Assembly (NCBI GenBank): GCA_963924555.1
Contig: OZ004583.1
Span: forward strand, 9,430,485-9,494,484
Origin: Crambe crambe
Taxonomy: Eukaryota > Porifera > Demospongiae > Poecilosclerida > Crambeidae
Direction of reading: 5' to 3'
DNA length: 64,000 nt
The position numbers were made by a program, and so were the translations under genes. Below, piece after piece: positions 9,619-20,042 of this stretch. Under the pieces are notes generated by a model. It did no database searches, was not told the origin of the DNA, and saw only the letters and a program-made list of their open reading frames with translations. Every line of letters starts with the position of its first letter. The first letter of the stretch is position 1.

Positions 9619-12600
9619 CATGTGGCATGTGCATATATGAACTTGATGACCTTTGGTGTGAATAAAGCAACTGTTTAAGAGTGTTAATTGCTGTTAAATG
9701 CCAATAGAGTGCAACTTTCCAGTTTTCCAGTGGACTTGAAAGGTAGGTGAAGATTGCGTGGCACTCATTAGGGATAATCCAGGCCATAATTGCGGGCAGT
9801 GGTGAATGAGTGAGCTGTATAGGAGAGACAAATTGGTTGATGGCATTGTTTGTTCTTGATTTGATGTTTGTGTGTTGTTTAGTTGTAGTGTAGTGGTAGC
9901 AGTGGTAGGGCTACACCTGTTGTCCTGTTGGCTGGCCAATCAGATTCCACTCAGTCACGTTCACTATGTCCACAACAAGTTCATTTGTTAATGTCATTCA
10001 CAATGTTGTTTGTTGTGCAGGGAGTGTGATTTTTAATTAGATTCATGATGTTGTTGTGTGTCGGTGCAGTCATATTAGTGTGTGTCAACAACTTGAGTTG
10101 TGGATGAGTGAATCCTGGCCTGTGTTGACTGAATGTCCTGCCCTGCCCTGTCCTGCTTACTCACAACAAGTTCTTGTTTATGTTTGGGGGGTAGTGGATG
10201 GCAGTACATCTAGCTGTTCCCAGGTGCTGTTATTGTTTATGTTGCAAGTGAAAAGCCACAAATCTGTTGTTGTCAACATGGACATTTATCTTCTTGTAGT
10301 TTCCACAAACACTGGTGGTGTGTTGATATCTCCTCACCCCTGTTATGTTGTCAGTGAAGCTAGCAGCATGCAATGCAGCCAGCCTGGCTGTGTGTTATTG
10401 TTGTGGTGTACAGAAGCAGTCATGTCCACACATCCTTTTCCTGCCTTGTCATCTAATCCAATTGACATGGAATGATCTCAGACTTGTTGTTGTTTATTTG
10501 TTGTTATTGTTATTGTGACTTCCCTGCCTTGTGGGGTAATGTGGGAATGGGGTCATACAAGGAGTCTTTGAGGCTACATTATCCCACAGCAAGTTCTTTG
10601 TATGCAAGTCAACATGATATTCCTGACACCACCTCTAGTGTCAACAACCTTATCTCATCAGTAAACAAGGCTTTGTGCTGAGAAGCCAGTCATGCTCCGA
10701 TCCCATGGTTTGAGGGTTTCACGTGTCATTAATTCTCTCCCTGTGGTCAGGCAATGTTGGCAGAAGTGTCTCCATCCCGTGTGCACTGTTTGCATCCCAG
10801 ACATGTCTGGTAGTCCACTTAATGAAATGATAGCTTCTCTTTTGTTGTGTTTTGGCAATCTTATTTACATTGGCTAGCCTAAAGGGACACAATTAGCTCT
10901 CCCTCCCCACATGCATATGTATGGACTCCACACATAGTCATCTTCATGCACTTTATCATTTCTTTTGTTTCTCTCGTAGAAGAGTGCAAAGTCTTATTGG
11001 ATGAAAGGACTTTAATCTGTCGCTGGCCTGGTTGTGGGGAGAAGCTGCTCTCACCTTCAGCGCTTGCCAGGTGTGTGTGTGTGTGGATGATAATGTGCGT
11101 GTGTGGATGATAATGTATGTGTGGGATTTATATGGTAAGCTTCACAATATTGATAGTAAAAATAACAATATAGCAAACAATCATCAATAATAACAACAAC
11201 AATAACAATAATAATAGAAAATGCTACCCAGTGACAACACTGAAACCAAAAGTATCCAGAAGCATACTAAATCCAATAGTTATGGTTAACCTCCCTCTAG
11301 CTGACATCACCCTGCCTGACACACCTATTAGTGCACCGACCACCATGGCATTGTTAGCTCCCACCATCAACAACATTAGCTTGTGCATAGCCTCACCTGG
11401 AGTTAGAGCTAGTCTAGTGTAGGCTGGTAGACCATAAGCAACCAAACACACCCATACCATAAACACAGGTGAGTAGAAAAACTAACAGAAGGTGGAGTTA
11501 TTGTTGACACAGCAGAATGGACTTGTTGGTTTCCACAACAGAAAAAAAACAGCAACATGTCTCCCTCTTTGTTTTTTCATCTTATCTGATCTTTCCAGCA
11601 TGTGCTGTCTCTCCATGCATCATATCATCCTATTTATAATGCAGTCACCTATCCTCAGAACACAGTCTCAGTTCCAGGACAAGAGCCCAGACTAAAGTGC
11701 AGGCACTCATTGTGGAGCAGTTGGACCAGCAGGTATCGTAATGCTATGGGATGGGATGGGATGGGAGGCACGGCTGAGAGAGATGGGGAGTGTGTGGTCA
11801 GAGTATACTGGTTTGTTTTGTCTAGTAGTGGGCCTTGATGTTTGTCTGGAGTTCTATCCTTGCAGACAACATCTGTGTCCATGGCCACTCTGGTAGTCCC
11901 AGCCAGGGAAAGACTTGATTAACATCCCAAGATATAGTTAATCGAGTTGTCTGAACATTAACCTGGAGATGTAATACAGCACTCACTTGAATTGCATGTC
12001 CGAATGTGTGGAAATGGTCATTCTTGATAGCTACTCCCATTTTTCTATGAGCTGGTCTTTTGTTACCCACAGCTAACCATGGAACAAGACAAGCTTAAAG
12101 CAATGAAGAAGTTTCTGAACATATCTGAAGCTGAAGTGAGCTCTCCTTGCTGCAGCAATTAAGCCATTGATGTCTTTCTTTCTCTGTCCAGTTGGAGACT
12201 TTAGTGGCCACAGAGTCTCAAGCTGAACACTTGATCACCAATGGGAACAGTGCTAGTGCAGCCACACCCACTTCTTCTCCAGCTCCTCCTATGAAGACCC
12301 CCACACATTCAGTTGCCATGCCAACACCATTGGTGCAAGCAGTGTACGACAGGAACTCGCAGCAACCAGTCTATATTATCCAATCGGGAAATGGCCCTGC
12401 CCTCATTCCTGTGCAAGGGATTCAGATGGCTCCACCCTCTCAGAGGGCAGGACACAGCAATACCACACCCCTTACCAACTCTGCCCTTACCATCCCCACT
12501 TCTCTCAACTTGGATCAATTTGCTGGAAAGGGAGGTGTGGCCCCACTGCACACACCCACCCCATCCACACCCAACACGCTGAGTTTTTCCCAGGGATATG

Positions 12601-14469
12601 GGGGAGCTAGTTTGGATGGGCTGATGCAGCCATCCCCTCTTCTGATTCCGCAGTCCAATGGGGGACTGCACCCGAGTGAAGCTGGACCAATCAGAACAAT
12701 AGTCCGACAAGCAGCCAAGGAAAGACCTTCCCCTGTTGCCATGGATGGTAAGAATAGTTATTCCATTTGGTGACATTCCATTACTGTATTATGTGAAGAA
12801 TGTTGTTGCTTGTTCATGTTGTTGTTGATATGTTTACTGTTTATCAGAGTCTCAGGAACAGCTGCGCAAAGCAATTCCTAAGTATGCCAATGTGGACCAG
12901 CGTCCTCCATTCACTTATGCTTCCCTCATCAGACAGGTACATATGTTTGAAATATTAGTAGTTGCATCATTGCTTACCTCTGTAGGCCAGCAGGAAATAG
13001 CATGAAAGGATATGCATTGTGATAAGGAGTGCATATTAGGCTGCTTGCAAGCTTTGTGCCTGCATCTTGTGGCTAGCCCTCCATTCAACATTACATATCT
13101 CTATTGTACTGTATTGGCCATTTTTCTGCTGTGTACTAACAAACCTCACAAAGCATGAAACAAAACTCTCACCTCAGCCTGGCTTGCTTCTCAATGGTTC
13201 CATACAGCAGCTGTACAAGTCTTTTGTTTGGATTATGCTTGTCAAGCTACACTATCAAAAGTTGTTGATGATTGTAATGTGGCGTGCTCACTTTCAATCA
13301 GTTGGTGTCCGTTATTGTAGCACAGACTCACACGTGTGTGCACATCCATCGACTGTGCACTATTTCACTTGTTGCTGCAGGCTATTTTGGAGTCTAGCGA
13401 GCAGTGTCTGACATTGTGCGATATATATGCTTGGTTCATGAAGAACTTCATTTACTTTCGGGATAACAACCCGACATGGAAGGTAATGTCTGCATATGTG
13501 GAAGCTAGGAAGGTCATTCATTATCTCCTCCCCTTTCTTAGAATGCCATTCGACACAACCTCTCTCTGCACAAGTGTTTTGTGCGGGTTGAATTGAGCAA
13601 GAGTAGAGGAGCAGTTTGGACGGTGGATGACTCACTCTACAAGAAGAAGAGGCACACTAAAGTGTGAGTGTGGTTGTGCCCGTGCCATGGGATGTGGGAT
13701 GGATTGGAATGCAGGACATTCCATGGGATGGCATTATTCATTGGTTGGTTGTGTTGTTTTGTTGATGAGTCGATGTGTGTGTGTAGGCAGGTATCAATTT
13801 CACTGAGAAATGTGGCAGGTATGTAGTTGCTGTTTGTCCCACACAAACATTGGTCACTGTGCGGTGACTCCAGCTAGGTACTATTGATAGCTGTCTTTTC
13901 CTACTTGGCAGACCTAACTTAGATGGAAACACAGAGTCTGTTTCTCTTGATAACTCGGTCCATTTGGATGGTATCACCACCTCACCAGAGAATGAGATGG
14001 GTAAGCAATCTCCCAATCCCCTCACCCCCTCCATTATATCGTCTTAATTGATCGGTGCAGCTGTGGGGGAAGAAGTGCCAAAACTTGGAGAGATGGAACG
14101 TAGTACTTCAATTCTTCCCATCCCCATGGAGGCAATTCCTTCAATGGCAGCAGTATCCTCAGTCCCACTCACTAATGGTCCCATTGGTGACTACTCACCT
14201 CCCTCTGATGGCGAAGGGGTGGGCATGGGGCAGACATCTGATGATGACATGTAAGTGCACACACGCCTTTCATTTGTGCAGTATCGAATTGTGCTTTTTG
14301 TGGTGAATGCAGTGAAACAGAAGGAGAGAGTCCCAAAATGGCAGAGCTAGAAGTCAAAGAAGAAGCCCCTTCCCCACCTTTGCAGCCAAGAGCACTAACA
14401 TCACTAGGAGCATCACTAGGAGACAGCTCTCCTTACACCATCTCCATCAGTGCTCCTGGCCAAGACTAG
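8180..14469 (+). CDS. FoxP: FoxP forkhead transcription factor
   Basis: Twelve exons (8180-8817, 9496-9569, 10980-11070, 11645-11732, 12073-12135, 12192-12747, 12848-12936, 13381-13482, 13542-13663, 13912-14000, 14061-14250, 14313-14469) are phase-consistent and encode 752 aa. Order of parts: Pro/Ser/Gln-rich N-terminus; a C2H2 finger at ~251-275 (ICRWPGC ... HLSSEH), split by an intron; a leucine zipper at ~283-318 ([12 protein letters not shown], then [15 protein letters not shown]); a long Ser/Thr/Pro linker; the forkhead at ~520-600 ([36 protein letters not shown]); an acidic tail. Finger, zipper and forkhead in this order define FoxP. Family members bind DNA as dimers and repress or activate transcription. 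The polyQ of vertebrate FOXP is absent. Confidence 0.93.
9579..9617. repeat. (GT)n microsatellite, FoxP intron 2
   Basis: About 19 GT units follow closely after the donor of FoxP exon 2. A shorter GT tract sits right after the exon 3 donor (11071-11084), so two FoxP introns begin with GT-rich DNA. Confidence 0.9.
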
Positions 14470-14845
14470 ACTTAATGCACCTTGCTGACCACACCTCCAC
14501 CACCCACTCACACTCACTTCATCTCGATTGGGATCTCTTCTTTTTCTGCAACCAGCAACCTCCTCCACTCCACAGCTCTATAAACAACTGGTGGATAGTT
14601 GTATTCACTAACCAATAATAATTATTTTGATAAACTGGCTCAGCTGTTGCTGTACATGTACTGTCATAAGTACCAAAAAAATGTTTTGTGTGCATAATGT
14701 GTGTCCATCTAGTCGATCACAATAGCTTCACCTAAATCTAAAAGTCCTGGTGTTATACGTTAGCCCGGCGCGCCCCTAGTGCGCACGCGCGTGCACGAAC
14801 GACTATGTTTTCTTTTGACGATTCTTACCGTTATTGTCGGTGGAA

Positions 14846-16103
14846 ATGGCTGGTTCTGATGCTGGAGTGGAAATCAGTGGGAATATGGGGGCTACGTCTG
14901 ACTTATCATCTGACCTTGAACTCACAGCATCCCCCAGACTCTCCAGAAAAACCCAGGAAGAAGTAGTGGCTGAGAATGATGCTTCTTTCGGTGGTAATGA
15001 TCCAGAGAATTATCCTCTTCATTCCACTTGGTCCTTTTGGTTTGACAGGTAATTATAGTTAACTCATGATAGAATGGAGAGGCCTAACACCATATTCCAG
15101 GTCTCCAAGGGGAGCAGATGCTGGTGACTTTTTTGCAAACCTCCGGTGTCTTGCCACTGTCACGTCTATTAAGGTGGATACAGAGTGCTAGCTTTAAAGG
15201 GTCTAAAGAAAGAATATGTTCTGAACAACAGGCCTTCTGGCGAGTATTTAACAACCTTCCATCTTGTGAAAAATTACATGACCGGGATAGCTATCATGTG
15301 ATGCGTGATGAGAGACGGAGGCCTGTTTGGTAAGTCCCTACCCATCAGCTGTATCATGTGTGTACTTTACTCTCGCGTATCATATGTAGGGAAGATGCAG
15401 ATAATGCAGATGGTGGCGTGTGGAGTCTCAAACTTGGCAAGCAGAACACGGTGAGAGTTGTGTGTAGAACATACCGTGCAGTGTGTTATCTGGTATTATT
15501 CTACATAAGGAGAAGATCTGGCAGGACATTGTATTGGCAGCAGTTGGAGAGCAACTATCTGTAGCAGTTCACACAGATGATGAGATTTGTGGTGTCTCTG
15601 TTCGCATCCGACGCGATACTGATGTCATTCAGATTTGGAACCAAGATTCTGAATATGCTTCACAGGCTACGGTGATTTATTTGTATATATGATAGTGGTT
15701 ATCTTTATATGCGAGACTGTGATATCATAGGTGATCAGCAGAGTTAAGGAGCTTATCCCATCCATTTTGATAAAGGAATCATTTTATCGCAGTAAGTCGT
15801 CTTGCATGAATGCTGGAGTGCTATATTAGTCTACTCTCTACAGGCAATAAAGACAAGATGGCCGACTCATTAAAAGTTGGTGGTGGTCATGGGGTATCTC
15901 CTCCTCCTCCTATCACACTCGTCTCACAGCGACGCTATACAGGGGCTCCACCCCCCATGTTCCCACCAAGTCATCATGTATCTCATGGCTACCATGGTCA
16001 TCCACATGCATCTCTGCATGGAACAATGTTACCACGTAATCCATTCAGACCTCAGCAACCAAACCACCTTCATCCACGCCCTCCACCACATGCACACCCC
16101 TAG
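14846..16103 (+). CDS. EIF4E3: eIF4E family member 3 (cap-binding protein)
   Basis: Seven exons (14846-15048, 15101-15173, 15232-15329, 15390-15450, 15510-15671, 15731-15791, 15844-16103) give 305 aa. Human EIF4E3 signatures are plain: PLHSTWSFWFDR, FWRVFNNLP, SYHVMRDERRRPVWED, GGVWSL, AAVGEQ and ICGVSVRIR. eIF4E3 is a cap-binding protein that uses one aromatic residue rather than a tryptophan sandwich. Here the residue aligned with Trp56 of eIF4E is Phe78 (Cys in human eIF4E3), while the Trp102-equivalent in PVWED is kept. Exon 7 adds an ~85-residue Pro/His/Gly-rich tail (HPHASLHG, HPRPPPHAHP) not found in human eIF4E3. The exon 2-3 junction rests on a 58-nt intron and is the least certain join. 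Confidence 0.9.
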
Positions 16104-17346
16104 CTAGCTAGCTAGCCAGCTATACGTACGTCACGTCACCAATTAGATTATACCGTAGATATAAGAGGTTTACGGGATTAGGAACGGATCACGTGCTCTC
16201 GTTAGCAACTAACAACCGAGGCCTCGAGGCGCTATATACGCTAGGCGCGTTGACAGCTGAATGACATAGCACTTTTGTCAAAGTTGCCGTTCTGACAAGA
16301 TCCGTGAGGTAAGACTTATGCCAATGATACTATAATACACTAGGTCATAGATTTACTGTATGAAATAAATTTTAGCTCAAGTTTATTCCTACAAATACTA
16401 CTGTAGTGGTTAAATGGGACTGTAAAATCCCTTTCACGCTTGATGGAGCTGTTGCTCATTTTCTGATCAAAAGGCATGTAAACTTTAGCTACATGGAATA
16501 GTAATGTTAGTTTTTGTATTAGCTGACATATATTGTCTCTAGCATTTGCAAGTGGTGTTAAATTGCAACTGTATTAGTTATTTCAGGGAAAGGATAGAAC
16601 AGTAAATGGAATTGGTGCATTCGTTTTCTATACAATAGTCATCCTATGGAGATGGCAAGCTTACTATATTTCCCCCCTAATATCCATAGGGTCCACAGGA
16701 CAGCTGACTGAGCCGAATTCTTAAGGTGGATGGTGTCAAAACCCAACAGCCAAAAGCTGGAAGTATTGCAATAATGCTGATGAGGGAGAACTGAGCAGAA
16801 ACTGGCGGATAACTTTGGGGCAAAATTATCTAGCTATAATAATAATGAATTTATGTCTAATTTTAATACCAAAAGTCATTCTGACCTTTCTTTCAAATCA
16901 ATCACATAAAATTAATGTATAATGAGCAATGATAGCTTACTCATAGTTATAATTACAAGGAAAAAAGTTATGAATAATTGATAACTTCCTTCCTCAGACT
17001 CTCCAACTTCAACTCTCTGACTCTTCACTTCTTCAATACCTTCCCCTTAGCTTACTTGTACTATTCTGTGAGCTGTAGGGGCAAAATATCACTTTAACTG
17101 CCTTGAAAGGAGTGAATATTGATCTCTTTTCACAACGATTAATATTATAATTAATGCTGCATGCGCGTGCGCATCTGTCATAAAGCTAGCACATGCGCGC
17201 GCATAATCATAGCCACACCCCCTGATTAGTAGATCTAGAACTGAAAGCTGAAGACAGCATCAAAAACAAGCAATGATTAAGTATACCTGTAGCATGCAGT
17301 GCAGTGAGTGTAGGAGATATAAGTGTTAGCATTCGCTCAGCAGTTC
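16104..17346. other. Intergenic region with possible unrecognised exons
   Basis: About 1.2 kb with no firmly supported gene. At 16376-16476 a conceptual exon between ttttag and catgtaaac reads TNTTVVVKWDCKIPFTLDGA, and 16590-16724 after tatttcag stays open in a compatible phase. No start codon could be linked. The right part (17158-17205) has paired gcatgcgcgtgcgcat/acatgcgcgcgcat motifs, probably promoter DNA of the next gene. Confidence 0.35.
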
Positions 17347-19601
17347 ATGGCGGAGACTACTGATAGTCGTGGAGAGTTTGTGAAGGCAGGCTATCTTATC
17401 AAGAGTCCTCCAGTAAGCAGGGCTTTAGTGGCTCAGTGGCACCGCCGATGGTTCCTTCTCATGGATTCGAAACTAGTTTATCCCCTAGCTGAGCGCTATG
17501 TTCGTTTAGATTATTATCAGAGCGAAGCAGATGCAAAGAGACTAGCAGATCCAAAGGGTAATTAATATAGTTGACACCAGTTAGAGAGCTAATTGAATAA
17601 TACTATATATAGCTACGCTCAATTCATTACTGTGACTTCCTACTTTATTGTGAGTGCTAGGATGTGTGTAGCAGGTAGTTTATCAGAGATGGAACCATGT
17701 TCTTTCCTCTACGATAACTGATAACTTAGTTTACTGCTAAGACATGTATGCACAGGATGTTATTGGAGTCTTTAAAAATAAACTGTTAACCAAACATTGC
17801 TGTCATTCATTAATTTGTTTGTAGGTTCGATTAACCTCAACTCTTGTTTGAGCATAGTCTCACGGAATGAGCCTATCAAGAACTTTAGGCATGCTTTCGA
17901 TGTGTGTACCACAGAAAGAGTCTACCACCTTGCAGCTGACACTGAAGAAGAGAAGATAAGCTGGGTTACAACTCTAAAGGAGTTGCTCTTTCCCTCTTCA
18001 GAGGTTAGTCGTCCTTTGATACTTAGACTAAGGGTAAATTATATCAGTTCCTTGCACAATGCCTTTAAATTTGCACAATGCACAGCAAGGACATGACATA
18101 TTCTCCATTAATAAAGCATCACCTTATAGCATGCAACAGTGATGGATTTGTGATATTGAATTTTATAGAATGGTCCAAATCTGGAGCTACAGCAAAGGTA
18201 AAATGTATTGTGCTCATTTATCATAGCTGATACACAATTATTAGGTCCTCTTCCAAGACTCCTGAAATTACGAGGAGAACTCAGGTAAGCCAAATACATA
18301 GTTTAAGAAAAACAATAACTCATCTATGCTTGTATTATAATAGGCAAAGTCCAAACCACAGAGGTAATCATTAGGTTATAAATACAGCTTGGAGGAATTA
18401 GAGGTGCACGGTAGCGTGGCCGAGTGGTCTAAGGCGCTGGTTTTAGGCACCAGTCATTTCGATGGCGTGGGTTCGAATCCCACCGCTGCCAATTTTTTTC
18501 ATACTTTTTTTTTTAAATTTTCAGACCACTCAGTTTTACTGGTTCCAGCAACCAGAGTAGAAACAAAGGTATGTTTTGTGGTGAGTGGATGACCAGAACG
18601 TTTAACTCCCCTTCTCTCACGGTTAGTATCATCACGACCCTTGCCTCCTGTACCAGATACTGTAGCGGCCACTAATAATGACAGGAAGAACCGTCCACTT
18701 CCTGCTCCGCCAACAGAATCATCACCACCATCATCAGCTTTGTCACCAAGTGAAGGAATTCGTATACACCCCATTGGACCACATGTGTCCCCATTATCTC
18801 AGAAGAAGAGAATTAAGCTACCGCCACCAAAACCAGCTCCATATAAGGTTTCTCAACCTTCAAGACCAGAGTTGTCTTACGAAGAGAAAATCCTTCAGGA
18901 TTCCTCTTCCTTTTCGTGTTCTTCTACATCTGATCCAAGTGTTGAAGATTATCAGGAGTTTGTCAGTCAGTTGTCTTTTCAACCTGATCACTACGAATTT
19001 GGACCAGGATTGGTTTCTACAGAGGATAACTATTCACTTGCCACAAGTGGTGGGTCTTATTCTGCCGATCAATTGATTTAAAAAATAATTATTACTGAAT
19101 ATGCAGTACCTCAAGGATGTCAGAAACATTCCCACAACAGCAAAGATAGTATGACATGATATTATTGTGTGTTGGTTAAAAATGTGCATATTAACATGAT
19201 CTAGATTCTTCTATGGATACCGACTACTCTGTTTTAGAGGCTTCTGTTGTACAAGGTTATGATCCCAAAGACCAGGACTACAGTCATTTGGAACCTGGTA
19301 GGTTCTTCCGGTCGACCTATAATATAATAGTTACAATGAAATTGCAGATGTAGGTGATTCTCCCCCTCCTCCTATCCGGCAGTCTTCCCTCGCACAACAC
19401 CATGTCTCAGACACATCCTTACTCAAACCACAGCCTAAGGCAAGAACAAAGCTAAACCAAAGACCACGCAGTGCAGTACCAGGTCAGTTCTTGCCTTCTG
19501 AACGATGCCGTGTGATATTTGTTAATTTTATTGCTTTAGACTACGTTAACTATCCTTCGTCTTCAAGTACAAAGGACGACTACAGCCGGTTACATCATTA
19601 G
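17347..19601 (+). CDS. GAB/DOS-like PH-domain docking protein
   Basis: Eleven exons (17347-17557, 17825-18003, 18169-18197, 18245-18284, 18344-18363, 18525-18568, 18627-19049, 19107-19148, 19205-19297, 19348-19482, 19540-19601) give 425 aa. Residues ~10-130 are a PH domain close to GAB1/2 (AGYLIKSPP, HRRWFLL, YHLAADTEEEKISWV). The rest is disordered with proline motifs for SH3 domains (RPLPPVP, NRPLPAPP, LPPPKPAPY) and tyrosines in acidic or Yx(N/L) settings: DYSHLEP, DYVNYP (a GRB2-SH2 type YVN site) and DYSRLHH at the end. GAB proteins link receptor tyrosine kinases to PI3K, SHP2 and GRB2. Tiny exons 3-6 are supported by phase but not certain. Confidence 0.75.
18410..18491 (+). tRNA. tRNA-Leu (anticodon TAG)
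   Basis: An 82-nt type II tRNA on the same strand, inside intron 5 of the GAB-like gene. The acceptor stem GGTAGCG pairs with CGCTGCC (one T-G pair), with discriminator A. The anticodon stem is CTGGT/ACCAG with loop TTTAGGC, giving TAG. The long variable arm is typical of Leu. The T-arm is GTGGG/CCCAC with the B-box GGTTCGAATCC. A T7 run at 18493-18499 can stop Pol III. There is no intron. Confidence 0.96.
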
Positions 19602-20042
19602 AAACATTTTTCAAAAATAATTCTTCATGCAAATAATATTATTTATTGGTGGTAGCTAGATGAATATTATAATTTGCGAGCAGCTGAGTTTGAGGTTAAC
19701 CCACCAGATCAGCAGACACAACAAAAGTAATCATATCCCCTAGCAACATGTCCAATTGCGTTGCTAGTGGTGATTGACTAATAATCTGTCACGTGCTTGG
19801 CCTATGGCTAGTAGTCAGTCATCTCTAGTTAGCTAGCTAACTGTATGAATATTAGTGATCTCCGTTGAAAGACCTAGCCGAAATACTTATGGTGATCAGT
19901 AAGTCAAAGTGCTAATAAGTGTTAGCTGTCTCCGTAAAGGACAATTCATGGTGGAAATTTGAAAAAGGATATCTAGACTACTAGTAAATTTTCGCTTCTA
20001 GGCTTTCGGCAGGTACTGTCTTCCGCTGAGTGAGCCCTCCCT
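19602..20042. other. Intergenic region upstream of the FoxN-type gene
   Basis: No exon is visible in these 441 bp. A perfect 8-bp inverted repeat, CTAGCAAC and GTTGCTAG, is spaced by 12 bp at 19740-19767, followed by a CACGTG-containing gtcacgtgctt at 19789 (E-box). Confidence 0.4.

Noticed and set aside
10056-10475. 139-codon + strand ORF in FoxP intron 2
   Set aside because: Trp/Cys/Val-rich with no splice-site support; composition fits GT-rich intron DNA.
13787-13818. Extra small FoxP exon ([10 protein letters not shown] reading)
   Set aside because: Needs a weak GTGTGA donor; joining 13663 directly to 13912 uses a consensus donor and keeps phase.
19740-19767. RFX X-box
   Set aside because: The half-sites CTAGCAAC and GTTGCTAG are in the opposite order to an X-box and 12 bp apart.
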